38,747 nucleotides of DNA from Candidatus Thorarchaeota archaeon. GTDB taxonomy: Archaea; Asgardarchaeota; Thorarchaeia; Thorarchaeales; Thorarchaeaceae. Shown piece after piece: positions 8,428 to 16,511 of this stretch. The stretch's first letter is position 1, and every line of letters begins with the position of its first letter. The DNA is taken from assembly GCA_004524445.1 (NCBI GenBank), contig SDNP01000029.1, positions 1 through 38,747 of the forward strand, given 5' to 3'. The notes under the pieces are model-generated. The model was given only the letters and a program-made list of their open reading frames with translations. It made no database searches and had not been told where the DNA came from. The translations under genes and the position numbers were made by a program.

Positions 8428-9585
8428 ATGGTAATCGAAGACTTGGATTTGGTCTTACATGTCAAGGACCTAGTAACAAACTTCTACACCTATGAAGGAG
8501 TGGTAAAGGCACTCGATGGAGTGGAGATGTTTCTGCGGCGTGGCGACACTATGGGTCTCGTGGGAGAAACAGGCTGCGGAAAATCCGTGACAGCAAGGTC
8601 AATCCTTCGAATTGTTGAGGCCCCCGGCAAGATTAATGGTGGGGAAGTTTGGTTCAATCCTAACTTGGATAATGGAGGAGAAGCAGAACCGGTGAATCTT
8701 TTGGAACTAAGTCCAGAGGAAATGCTTGATATCCGAGGTGAGAAGATTGCCATCGTCTTCCAAGACCCCGCGACATATCCAAATCCTGTGTTCAGGATTG
8801 GAGAACAAATTGCTGAAGTCATTCAGCTACATCAGGACCTGAGTCGTGATGTCGTAGAGATGAAGATTGAGAAGCTACAGAACTCGCTGAAAGAAGATAT
8901 GGACCGCGAGAGAGAATCCCAAATCAAAGAGAAGATCAAGTATTACGAGTCCATGCTAGATGATCCGCCTGAACCGGATGAGAAAGACGCCAAGATGGCT
9001 GCCAAGAAGCGAGCAGTCGAGATGCTTAAACTAGTCAAGATGCCTGCTCCAGAGCAAGTCGTAGACCAATATCCACATGAGTTGTCTGGCGGAATGCGAC
9101 AGAGAGCACTTATTGCTATGGCACTGGCTTGTAATCCCAGCGTCCTCATTGCTGATGAAGCGACCACGGCTCTTGACGTCACTGTTCAAGCACAAGTATT
9201 GCATCTGCTCAATGAGCTGAAGAAGGAAATTGGAACATCCATAATAATCATAACTCATGATATGGGTGTCGTTGCAGAAACCTGCAACTGGACCAACGTG
9301 ATGTATGCTGGAACCACTGTCGAAACATGTGCCACCAGGGAGTTGTTCAGTAATCCGCTGCATCCCTATACTGCTGGGTTATTGATAGCAGTTCCCAAAC
9401 TGCACGAAGAAAAAGAACGTCTTCCTCAGATTCTTGGAAGTGTTCCTAATCTCATCACGCCGCCTTCGGGTTGCCGTTTTCATCCAAGATGCGAATATGC
9501 CACTGAAGTATGTAGCAGGGAGAAGCCCCAGCTAAGAGAGCTGGAGCCCGAGCACTGGGTTGCATGCCATCATCCACTCAAATAA
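8428..9585 (+). CDS. dppD: peptide ABC transporter ATPase, DppD/OppD type, with coiled-coil insertion
   Basis: A 385-residue ATPase that powers the importer. Walker A GETGCGKS at 46-53, Q-loop FQDP around 112, signature LSGGM at 219-223, Walker B ending in Asp-Glu at 243-244, and switch His277 are all intact. The C-terminal oligopeptide-transporter region has four conserved Cys (GCRFHPRC, then EVC and ACHH); comparable motifs hold an iron-sulfur cluster in some OppD proteins. Residues about 138-192 are a charged, probably coiled-coil insertion in the helical subdomain, longer than usual. The ATG at 8428 has GGAGG at 8416-8420 and starts one base after the dppC stop codon. Confidence 0.95.
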   Translation: MVIEDLDLVLHVKDLVTNFYTYEGVVKALDGVEMFLRRGDTMGLVGETGCGKSVTARSILRIVEAPGKINGGEVWFNPNLDNGGEAEPVNLLELSPEEMLDIRGEKIAIVFQDPATYPNPVFRIGEQIAEVIQLHQDLSRDVVEMKIEKLQNSLKEDMDRERESQIKEKIKYYESMLDDPPEPDEKDAKMAAKKRAVEMLKLVKMPAPEQVVDQYPHELSGGMRQRALIAMALACNPSVLIADEATTALDVTVQAQVLHLLNELKKEIGTSIIIITHDMGVVAETCNWTNVMYAGTTVETCATRELFSNPLHPYTAGLLIAVPKLHEEKERLPQILGSVPNLITPPSGCRFHPRCEYATEVCSREKPQLRELEPEHWVACHHPLK

Positions 9586-9600
9586 CAGGAGAAATGAAAT

Positions 9601-10641
9601 ATGTCAGATAATGTATTGCTCAAAGTTCGAGGGCTCAAGAAGTATTTCCCGCTGACTGGTGGTGTCTTCAGGAAAGTTATTGGACAGGTTCACGCCGTCG
9701 ATGGTATCGACATGGATATCAGAAAAGGGGAGACAATGGGAATAGTTGGCGAGAGCGGCTGTGGCAAGACAACACTTGGCCGAACCGTCCTCCGCTTAAT
9801 TGAGCCTACAGAAGGGCAGATTGTTTTTGACGGAGAGGACATATCCGAGCTCAGTGGTCGAGATTTGAGAAAAATCCGAAGAGAGATGCAGATTGTCTTT
9901 CAGGATCCTATGGCGTCTCTAGACCCACGACTTACTATCAAGAATTCTGTCGGAGAGCCACTATTGGTTAATGGCATCGCTAAGGGTCCAGAAATGAGAC
10001 GAATGGTACTGGACTTGCTGCAGAAAGTCGGATTGACGGAAGACCACCTCAATCGTTTTCCACACGAATTCAGTGGTGGACAGCGGCAGAGAATCTGCAT
10101 TGCTCGTGCCCTCGCATTGAATCCTAAGTTTGTCGTGATGGATGAGCCCACCTCAAGTACGGATGTTTCTGTTCAGGCACAGACGCTGAATCTAATGAAG
10201 GACCTTCAGGAAGAATTGAACCTGACATACATGTTCATCTCACACGACTTGAGCGTTGTGAAGCACATGAGCGATAGGATAGCTGTCATGTACCTTGGCC
10301 AGATTGTAGAGCTTACCCCGCATGATATCTTCAGGGGTGCATTACACCCTTACACTTTTGCTCTCGTATCAGCCGTTCCTATTCCCAATCCCAAGTTTGC
10401 CGGCAAGGCACAAATTCTCAGTGGTGAAGTACCGAGCCCGATTAGCCCGCCCACCGGCTGTAGATTTCATCCAAGATGCATATTTGCTGAGGACATATGT
10501 GAAACCGAGCAACCCGAGCTTCGTGATATGGGTGACGGACACCTCGTTGCATGTCACTTTGCTGGAGAATTGGACTTTGGTTCAAGTGCTCAACAGACTT
10601 ATGCAGACGCCATGGGCGAAAGGGAAAAAGCGGAAGCATAG
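9601..10641 (+). CDS. dppF: peptide ABC transporter ATPase, DppF/OppF type
   Basis: A 346-residue partner ATPase of the importer. Walker A GESGCGKT at 50-57, Q-loop FQDPMASLDP, signature FSGGQRQR, Walker B VVMDEPTS and an H-loop ISHD are intact. The D-loop reads SSTD rather than the usual SALD. The C-terminal region again carries the four-Cys pattern starting GCRFHPRC. The ATG has AGGAG at 9588-9592. It follows dppD by 15 nt and would form the D-F ATPase pair with it. Confidence 0.95.
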   Translation: MSDNVLLKVRGLKKYFPLTGGVFRKVIGQVHAVDGIDMDIRKGETMGIVGESGCGKTTLGRTVLRLIEPTEGQIVFDGEDISELSGRDLRKIRREMQIVFQDPMASLDPRLTIKNSVGEPLLVNGIAKGPEMRRMVLDLLQKVGLTEDHLNRFPHEFSGGQRQRICIARALALNPKFVVMDEPTSSTDVSVQAQTLNLMKDLQEELNLTYMFISHDLSVVKHMSDRIAVMYLGQIVELTPHDIFRGALHPYTFALVSAVPIPNPKFAGKAQILSGEVPSPISPPTGCRFHPRCIFAEDICETEQPELRDMGDGHLVACHFAGELDFGSSAQQTYADAMGEREKAEA

Positions 10642-10692
10642 ACGAACCGTGTGATTAAAATTCGCTCAAATGAATGATAGCTGGGACTTAAG

Positions 10693-10920
10693 ATGGCTAT
10701 TGACCCAGACACCGATAGGGCAACAGAGGACTCTGACAGAGAAATTGACTGGGCTGAATATGCCTATCAAGAAACTCAAAGGAAAAAACCCGCGATTCCC
10801 CTGGATGCAACAGATTATGTCGCTTTGCTTCTCGCATCCCTTCAGACCATCTTTCTCCCGATCGTTATTTTAGCGGTGCTATTGCTCATATTGGGCCTTT
10901 ACTTCGGGATATTGTTCTAG
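10693..10920 (+). CDS. small single-pass membrane protein
   Basis: A 75-residue protein with an acidic first 30 residues and one long hydrophobic segment (about 46-75, ending the protein). No family is recognised. It lies 51 nt after dppF in the same direction with no evident terminator, so it is probably part of the transporter operon. There is only a weak ribosome binding site before the ATG. Confidence 0.55.
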   Translation: MAIDPDTDRATEDSDREIDWAEYAYQETQRKKPAIPLDATDYVALLLASLQTIFLPIVILAVLLLILGLYFGILF

Positions 10921-10938
10921 CTGGGATGTGGAATCCGC

Positions 10939-11280
10939 TTGGAATCCGGCAGGCTTTCAGAGATTCAATTCTCCTTGGCAATCGCCACAATCATTGTATC
11001 AGTCGACAGTGGCATTGCATTGGCTGTGCTTCTTGTTTATTCTGGTTATTCAGCATTCTATGTCATTAGCATCCTTTTGATTTTAGAATTCGGAATAATG
11101 CTGATTGTTGGTGCTCTGTTAATGTCAAGGCAGCCATTAGACGACACTAACCGCTATGATGATGAAGGGCATCCTGTTCAATCATGGAGAGCCGCATTGA
11201 TTGGGCGAACTGTCCTCATATCGTCACTCTTTGTTTTGGCATTTGCCGCTCTCTTTGGGTTCTTGGAGGGGGTCTTCTAG
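10939..11280 (+). CDS. small multi-pass membrane protein, possibly frameshifted at its start
   Basis: A 113-residue protein with three hydrophobic segments (about 13-35, 40-63 and 91-112) separated by a hydrophilic stretch with DDTNRYDDEGHP. As read, it starts at a TTG. In another frame an ATG at 10926 opens MWNPLGIRQAFRDSILL, which would run straight into the first helix (LAIATIIVSV) if one base were removed near 10970-10980. That joined N-terminus looks more natural, so the annotated start may be an artefact of a one-base insertion. Last gene of the dpp operon; its TAG overlaps the stop codon of the convergent next gene within CTAG. Confidence 0.55.
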   Translation: MESGRLSEIQFSLAIATIIVSVDSGIALAVLLVYSGYSAFYVISILLILEFGIMLIVGALLMSRQPLDDTNRYDDEGHPVQSWRAALIGRTVLISSLFVLAFAALFGFLEGVF

Positions 11281-12056
11281 GGATATTCCGTTGGTAGGCT
11301 GGACCTGCCCGACGAAAGCGAGAATACTAACCTTGTTAAGAGCAAAAGCACGTAGAAGAATAAAATAATGGCCAGTGCTAGATATCCCACTGAGAGTGCT
11401 GGAGAGACTGTGCTCAGAGCAAATGCGGGGGATAGAAACAAGCTCCAAGAAATGTATGAAAATGCTTGGGCAATGAGGGGTGGGATGCTACTGCCGAAGG
11501 GGGATATCACCAAGAATACAATGCCGAGAGCCGTTGAAATTCTCATCCAACTTTTTACAGAATTGAATGCAATCTTTGCATAAACGACATCTTGCCTATT
11601 TAGGTCGGACAAATCTTTCTCCATAAGAAACCCTAACAGCTCCTGAGACGTCTTTGCGTTCCCGGGACCCATTACAACTGCCAATCCGACAATGAAGACC
11701 ATAATCATCACGCCGGTTGCAACGATCGACCCGACTAGGAGCAGAACGACTACCATCGATGACGCACCAAGAATGAGCGCTAGGCAAATGAATCCACTCA
11801 AGGTGTTATCCTCAAGATAGTCATTAATCCTGTCTTGGAATGAATTATGGCTATTGTTTGACACGTTATCCATGACCCATTGATGTGATATACATCTACT
11901 CAGTTCCCCCTCAATCTTTTCGCCCTCTCTGGCTTTCCAGACATCATGATGAAGATTCTCTTGGAACTGCTTAAACGCACCATATTCGCGGAATCGCCAA
12001 ATGGCTGATAGGATGATGAGAATACCGGAAGCGAGAAAGGCAGTAGGCAATTCCAT
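11277..12056 (-). CDS. multi-pass membrane protein of unknown function
   Basis: A 259-residue protein with one N-terminal helix, a hydrophilic stretch of about 70 residues, and about four further hydrophobic segments (two around 90-135, two or three around 160-250). No family is recognised. The ATG at 12056 is preferred over a TTG at 12068 because a TATA-like element at 12081-12093 would start transcription near 12061, giving a nearly leaderless message. Confidence 0.65.
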   Translation of the reverse strand: MELPTAFLASGILIILSAIWRFREYGAFKQFQENLHHDVWKAREGEKIEGELSRCISHQWVMDNVSNNSHNSFQDRINDYLEDNTLSGFICLALILGASSMVVVLLLVGSIVATGVMIMVFIVGLAVVMGPGNAKTSQELLGFLMEKDLSDLNRQDVVYAKIAFNSVKSWMRISTALGIVFLVISPFGSSIPPLIAQAFSYISWSLFLSPAFALSTVSPALSVGYLALAIILFFYVLLLLTRLVFSLSSGRSSLPTEYP

Positions 12057-12080
12057 TTCATATGGCAAATTTCATTTTCT

Positions 12081-12093
12081 CTTTAATATATGC
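12081..12093 (-). promoter_or_regulatory. TATA box for the membrane protein at 11277-12056
   Basis: Minus-strand GCATATATTAAAG centred about 31 nt before the ATG at 12056. Good match to an archaeal TATA element at leaderless spacing. Confidence 0.5.
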
Positions 12094-12097
12094 TCAT

Positions 12098-12928
12098 TCA
12101 GACATCACGATAATGCATTATCAATTGTTCAATAGCAAACATCCATACATGATGGAATAGTTCTCTTGATTTGTTGCTATTTCCATAGTTTCTGGCAATG
12201 TAAATTGTTACGTTTCCACGAAGATTTACTGGTCTTGAGTTGTTTACAGAGAGCGCGACTCGCTCTCCCTTCGTTTTGAGTTCCATTCCACGCTGCCTTA
12301 ACACTTTGGGACTCTCAGAAAACGTATAATCCAGATTATTTTTCGGAATGGGATATATCTCACATTCTAAGCCATTAAAATCAACAAAGACTTCAATAGT
12401 TGCGAACTCGTATCGGGGTATCGGCTTAGTTGGCCGAGGAAATGACGGCGCAATAACGGGGCGCATTTTTGGTTTATTCATTGCAACGCCCCCTTCAACA
12501 ATCCCGCAGAAATCCCCACCAGCTCCCGAGAAATGTAATCGGTGGATAGAATCCACTTCTGTATCGAAAACGCCTGTTTCCTCTTTGACTACTCCGTACG
12601 GATTATCCTTTCCTTCAGCCGCTTTGCTCCAGTAGTAAAATGGGCATGTTACCATGGGAAGAATTCTTTCTGACCAAAGAATCTTCTTTTTCATAATCTT
12701 GATTATTTCCTCATTGACCACGAATAAAGAAAATTCTGCTGGTCCCAGCGTCTTCGCATATTCTGATAGAGCTACGGCTGAATTCTCTTGGTCTAAAATA
12801 ATCCGGGATGCCGCTTCTCTTAGGTCCTCAGGTTCTAGTTCTAGAGAGGTTTTGTCGCTGGTGCCTATGGGCTGCCGTATGTCAAATGAATACGCATATC
12901 TTTCCTGAAATTCTCGAATTGATGACAT
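12098..12928 (-). CDS. conserved-looking soluble protein of unknown function
   Basis: A 276-residue protein with no obvious membrane segment and no motif I recognise. It has an acidic N-terminal third, a central stretch with HFSGAGGDFCGIVEGG, a proline-rich turn (APSFPRPTKPIPRYE) and a basic C-terminal part. The start is uncertain: GTG at 12952 or ATG at 12928, neither with a ribosome binding site. The ATG is chosen by analogy with nearby leaderless starts. It lies 41 nt upstream of the start of the membrane-protein gene at 11277-12056 on the same strand. Confidence 0.6.
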   Translation of the reverse strand: MSSIREFQERYAYSFDIRQPIGTSDKTSLELEPEDLREAASRIILDQENSAVALSEYAKTLGPAEFSLFVVNEEIIKIMKKKILWSERILPMVTCPFYYWSKAAEGKDNPYGVVKEETGVFDTEVDSIHRLHFSGAGGDFCGIVEGGVAMNKPKMRPVIAPSFPRPTKPIPRYEFATIEVFVDFNGLECEIYPIPKNNLDYTFSESPKVLRQRGMELKTKGERVALSVNNSRPVNLRGNVTIYIARNYGNSNKSRELFHHVWMFAIEQLIMHYRDV

Positions 12929-13024
12929 GGGAAATTGGATACTAGGCTTCACAAATTGGGTATCTTCTTAACGTCCATATTCTTTTTGGTCATTACGCGC
13001 CAATTGGTCGCTAGCTCAAAACAC

Positions 13025-13033
13025 GTATATATC
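13025..13033 (+). promoter_or_regulatory. TATA box (orientation ambiguous)
   Basis: GTATATATC preceded by CAAAACAC gives a good BRE/TATA match on the plus strand, with transcription start expected near 13050-13056. Because the core is nearly symmetric it could also serve the minus-strand gene starting at 12928. Confidence 0.5.
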
Positions 13034-13050
13034 CAGATTATACTTGAGCT

Positions 13051-13223
13051 ATGTCGTCTATTAGCCGGGAGAACGGACGCGACCTCTCGAGCAACCCTGA
13101 ATCGGGTTCAGAAAAACGGTTGGATTGCTAGGATTGGTTTCCTCTGTTTGCCGTGTTCTCTATTGCTCTGATCGAGGTCTTCCTCTTGGTGGGTACACTT
13201 CGGTGCCCACCCCTATTCTTTTT
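13051..13223 (+). ncRNA. candidate structured RNA
   Basis: A gene-free interval with RNA-like features. GACCTC (13081-13086) and GAGCAA (13089-13094) can pair with GAGGTC (13174-13179) and TTGCTC (13163-13168), a 12-bp long-range helix with one internal loop. A small hairpin lies inside it (97-101 with 107-111 of the 13000s). At the 3' end is a strong UUCG-capped hairpin followed by TTCTTTTT. A TATA box sits about 25 nt before 13051. Against this: an ATG at 13051 opens a 26-codon frame ended by TAG, and the T-run also encodes the end of the minus-strand ATPase. It resembles neither tRNA, SRP RNA nor RNase P RNA. Confidence 0.35.
13188..13223 (+). terminator. UUCG hairpin with T-run
   Basis: GGTGGG (13188-13193) pairs with CCCACC (13206-13211), and inside it CAC-TTCG-GTG forms a cUUCGg tetraloop stem after a two-base bulge. 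TTCTTTTT follows at 13216-13223 on the plus strand. On the minus strand the hairpin lies directly after the ATPase stop but has no U-run after it. Confidence 0.5.
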
Positions 13224-14292
13224 GAATCTCCTCATAACGAATGCATCGTATCCAGTGTCCTGGCTCTACTTCTCTGTATTCAGGAACCTTTTCCTTGCAC
13301 CCATCTTTCGCAAAGTCACATCGCGGATGGAATGGACAGCCTTCTGGAATGTTGCGTGGGTCAGGTGGCTCGCCTCGGATGCCCCTAAGTTTCGGACGGG
13401 ATCCTCCCTCACGCATACGCATCATGGCAATGGTTGGAAATGATGCCATCAAGCCCATGGTGTACGGATGACCTGGACTATGGTATATTTGAACCGCATT
13501 GCCAAGCTCCATTATTTTGCCTGCATACATTATGGCAATTCTATCCGAAACCTCAGCAATCACACCTGCGTCATGGCTAATCATGATGGTCGAAACATCG
13601 AATTCGTCTTTGACCATTTGAAGCACATTCATTATCTGTCTTTGAATCGTCACGTCTAGTGCACTGGTTGGTTCATCGGCTATTACTAGATATGGTCCTG
13701 AGATTAACGACATGGCAATGAGTACCCTTTGAGCTTCTCCACCACTAAAACTGCCGGGGTCCAATACATAGCGAGTGTCCGCGTCGGCTAGGCTCACGAG
13801 ATTGAGAAAATCCAAGACTTTCTTCTTCATTTCTATGAGACGCACATCTTCATCATGAATCTCAATTGGCTCTCCTGTTTGCATGCCAATGGAATATTGT
13901 GGATTCAGTGCATGTGTGAGTCCTTGTGGAATCATTGCAATCTCTTTTCCTCTGAGTTTTGCAAGCTCTTCATATGGCGTGTTCAGCATGTCATGTCCTC
14001 TGAAGATTACTGTGCCAGTAGCGCCAGGCGTTTCTTCTCCGTTTTTCTCAAACTCCTTTAGGAGTCCTGGTACATTGGATGAACCTGCTCGAAACCGTGC
14101 CATCTTGTCGAAAAGCCCGATTATGGCAAGAGCAAGTGAGCTCTTGCCACAGCCACTCTCGCCCAAAATGCCTAATGACTCTCCCTTCTTCACGTCAAAT
14201 GAAACATCATCGACTGCTTTTATCAAACCGTCTTTTGACGGGTAGTATGCTCTTAGGTTTTCAACATGTAGTATGACTTCCTCGTCGGACAT
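13213..14292 (-). CDS. lone DppD/OppD-type ABC transporter ATPase
   Basis: A 359-residue peptide-transporter ATPase without permease genes beside it. Walker A GESGCGKS at 44-51, Q-loop Gln123 in IPQGLTHALNP, signature FSGGE at 182-186, Walker B with Glu207 and switch His240 are intact, so it should hydrolyse ATP. Residues about 63-92 form an insertion after the Walker A helix that the ATPase at 19118-20242 also has. The C-terminal four-Cys pattern (GCPFHPRC and later Cys) is present. The ATG at 14292 is chosen because the protein then starts like its relatives; an in-frame ATG at 14361 would add 23 unusual residues. It is divergent from the DUF362 gene. Confidence 0.88.
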   Translation of the reverse strand: MSDEEVILHVENLRAYYPSKDGLIKAVDDVSFDVKKGESLGILGESGCGKSSLALAIIGLFDKMARFRAGSSNVPGLLKEFEKNGEETPGATGTVIFRGHDMLNTPYEELAKLRGKEIAMIPQGLTHALNPQYSIGMQTGEPIEIHDEDVRLIEMKKKVLDFLNLVSLADADTRYVLDPGSFSGGEAQRVLIAMSLISGPYLVIADEPTSALDVTIQRQIMNVLQMVKDEFDVSTIMISHDAGVIAEVSDRIAIMYAGKIMELGNAVQIYHSPGHPYTMGLMASFPTIAMMRMREGGSRPKLRGIRGEPPDPRNIPEGCPFHPRCDFAKDGCKEKVPEYREVEPGHWIRCIRYEEIQKE

Positions 14293-14380
14293 GATGCTCA
14301 CTTCTAGGTCCAGAAAGTTTTGTATTAAAACAATGTTGATGAAGCAGAACTTGATTTTCATTAAACCTACTTAGTAACCC

Positions 14381-14388
14381 TTTATACA
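14381..14388 (+). promoter_or_regulatory. TATA box for the DUF362 gene
   Basis: TTTATACA about 31-38 nt before the ATG at 14419, preceded by AACCC. Spacing predicts a very short leader. Confidence 0.45.
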
Positions 14389-14418
14389 TGGATTGTTCTT
14401 CGTTTGATAGGGTTAAGA

Positions 14419-15597
14419 ATGAGCAAGGTGTATTTCTCGGACAGAAAAGCAGAATCTCACTATAACATGCTTGACAAGCTGGAGCATGTCCTACAAGAGA
14501 TGGGATTTTTGGATGCAATTGAAGAAGGCGAAAAGGTTATGGTCAAGACCCATTTTGGGCAATGGGGAAATACTAACTATATTCGTCCTGCCTATGTTCG
14601 GAAGGCCGTTGAACTTATTCGTGAAGCGGGTGGTGTCCCATTCGTTTGTGAATCTTGCGGGCTTGGTTATGGTGAGGGTGGTGCATATGGCGGACGAACA
14701 ACGGCTCCTGAATATCTTGCCATGGCTGAACTGAACGGCTATACGCAGGCAACGGTTAATGCCCCGATACTCATGGCAGATGGTTATTGGGGGACTGATG
14801 TCTTTGATGTCGAGATTGACGGTGAGTACGTGAAAAAGGTAGATGTAGCAACCGCTGTCCTTGATTCTGATAAGATATTGATGCTCACACACGCAAAGGG
14901 TCATGGTCTCGGTGGGTTAGGTGGATCTGTCAAAAATCTTGGAATTGGACTAGTAGGCAAGAAAGGCAAAGCCGAGATGCATTGGATGGGCGATATCGAT
15001 TTGGATGAAGAGAAATGCCTGGGTCCTGAATGCTCTAAGTGCCTGAAGGTCTGCCCAGTAAGATGTATAACAATGGAAGAAAAGGCTAATATTGAAAAAG
15101 ATGAATGCATTGCATGTTATCACTGCATTCACGTATGCAATCGTGTTAAGGCAAAGGCTATCTCAATGACCTGGCGCCCAAATCATACGCAAGTCTATAG
15201 ATTTGTTGAGAACGCTCTTGGGGTCATTGATTCCATTGGCCGCGAGAAGTTCTGGTATGTCAATCTCGCAGTGGATATCTCCGACAAGTGTGATTGCTGG
15301 AATGTAGGTGCACCTCTACTAGTTCATGACATTGGCATCTTCGGCTCAAAAGACCCTTTGGCTATAGACCAAGCATCATTGGATGCAATAAATGAAGCTC
15401 CTGCCAATCCAGAGTCCGCAGTTGGTAAAGAAGTGTGTCAGGAGAAGTTCGCTACTGCTCATGCCTGCAAGGACCCCGATTCTGGCGAGATTGTGCCGCT
15501 TGCCGATATTCAGATGGCTCATGCTGACAAGATGAAGTTGGGTTCTCGCGAATATGAGCTTGTCCAGCTGACAAGAGAGAAGCCTGACAAGAGCTAG
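14419..15597 (+). CDS. DUF362 domain protein with ferredoxin-type iron-sulfur motifs
   Basis: A 393-residue protein. The DUF362 fold spans most of it (KTHFGQWGNTNYIRP, ESCGLGYGEGG, LTHAKGHGLGGLGGSVKNLG), and a two-cluster ferredoxin insert sits at about 200-245: Cys at CLGPECSKCLKVCP and CIACYHCIHVC. The family's chemistry is unknown; the clusters imply electron transfer, and no signal peptide places it in the cytoplasm. An in-frame GTG/ATG upstream at 14404 is passed over in favour of the ATG at 14419, which fits the TATA box. The DinB-like gene follows 7 nt after the stop codon, so the two are probably co-transcribed. Confidence 0.9.
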   Translation: MSKVYFSDRKAESHYNMLDKLEHVLQEMGFLDAIEEGEKVMVKTHFGQWGNTNYIRPAYVRKAVELIREAGGVPFVCESCGLGYGEGGAYGGRTTAPEYLAMAELNGYTQATVNAPILMADGYWGTDVFDVEIDGEYVKKVDVATAVLDSDKILMLTHAKGHGLGGLGGSVKNLGIGLVGKKGKAEMHWMGDIDLDEEKCLGPECSKCLKVCPVRCITMEEKANIEKDECIACYHCIHVCNRVKAKAISMTWRPNHTQVYRFVENALGVIDSIGREKFWYVNLAVDISDKCDCWNVGAPLLVHDIGIFGSKDPLAIDQASLDAINEAPANPESAVGKEVCQEKFATAHACKDPDSGEIVPLADIQMAHADKMKLGSREYELVQLTREKPDKS

Positions 15598-15604
15598 GAA
15601 GACT

Positions 15605-16144
15605 ATGGAGTTGTGGAAATACATGCAGGAAGAATGGTTCAGAACAATGCTTGCTGAAGCTCATCGAAATCAGAGAAATCATCTCGAAAGAATGATTGCC
15701 GGATTAACCGATGAGCACATTATGAAGAAAGTGATACCCAACGAGGAACAGTCTAGTATTTTCGTTCTTCTCGAACATATTGCATCATCCGAAACATACT
15801 GGTTCTACAGAAGCAAGCATGGAATTGGCTCTCGGCCTGAAACCAGCAAGCCAGCGGAGATTCTTGAGAAATTGAAGGAAAACTCGGAGAAGATTCTTGA
15901 TGTACTTCAAAGATGCAGCAAAGAACAACTCCGCATTATTCCTCCATCGCCAGCTGAAGGTCCATCCGTAGCTTGGGCTCTGCTTAGGACGTATATGCAT
16001 GGAATATACCATTCTGGACAAATTGCCAAGTTCAGATATTTAGCTGGGGCTCCGCCGCTTCCGGAGGAGGACATTGACAATTGGGCACGTGCCGTTGACT
16101 CGGTCGCGGCGATAGTAGACGGTTTCATAGACCAGATTGGTTAG
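15605..16144 (+). CDS. DinB/YfiT-like putative metal-binding protein
   Basis: A 179-residue four-helix-bundle protein of the DinB superfamily. The expected metal triad is visible: His58 (LLEHIASSETYW), His132 and His136 (YMHGIYHSGQIAKFRYLAG). Relatives include thiol-dependent transferases and hydrolases, but the substrate here is unknown. The ATG has GGAAG just before it, 7 nt after the upstream stop, indicating an operon with the DUF362 gene. Confidence 0.85.
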   Translation: MELWKYMQEEWFRTMLAEAHRNQRNHLERMIAGLTDEHIMKKVIPNEEQSSIFVLLEHIASSETYWFYRSKHGIGSRPETSKPAEILEKLKENSEKILDVLQRCSKEQLRIIPPSPAEGPSVAWALLRTYMHGIYHSGQIAKFRYLAGAPPLPEEDIDNWARAVDSVAAIVDGFIDQIG

Positions 16145-16199
16145 CGTCTTGTATTGCATTTCTAAAGGACAGAAAAACAGAATGGACTTATCTATATAG

Positions 16200-16367
16200 T
16201 TGCATCTGCCTTTTTGGAGATTTGTAGAATTGCAGGGGTTCCCTAGAGAGGCAAAATTTCGATATTCTTGGCGAAATTATCAAGCCAGGACATTGAAGGA
16301 ATTGAGTGATTATCTCGAGGACGGAGTCAAACGAAATCCCATTGAGTCACGCTTATACTGCGCATAA
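16200..16367 (+). pseudogene. remnant of the N-terminus of a DEAD/DEAH-type helicase
   Basis: A 55-codon frame whose middle reads FRYSWRNYQARTLKEL and then SDYLEDG. This closely matches, from memory of the family, the start of DEAH-box helicases that reads WRxYQxRVLxELxxHLxD just before the Walker A motif. The frame ends before any Walker A sequence, and nothing downstream to 16511 restores it, so it is probably a truncated remnant. The rest of the 16145-16511 interval holds nothing else recognisable. Confidence 0.4.
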
Positions 16368-16511
16368 GTGGGGCCTCTCAAATTCCTGAATCTCTCAGGA
16401 CACCTCGTAAACTTCCTCCTGCTCCGATAGAAACCTCCAGCTCCTCCAGCAAATTCGAGGCCTTTGAGTCACAACAAACTCCAGTTGCCAAGTGTTATTG
16501 TCAGAGCATTG

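Noticed and set aside
11277..11280. CTAG overlap of two convergent stop codons as a regulatory site
   Set aside because: A four-base stop overlap is expected by chance in tightly packed convergent genes.
13093..13111. GGGTTCAG stretch as the T-arm of a tRNA
   Set aside because: The stem-loop lacks a canonical T-loop, and no acceptor stem or anticodon arm could be fitted around it.
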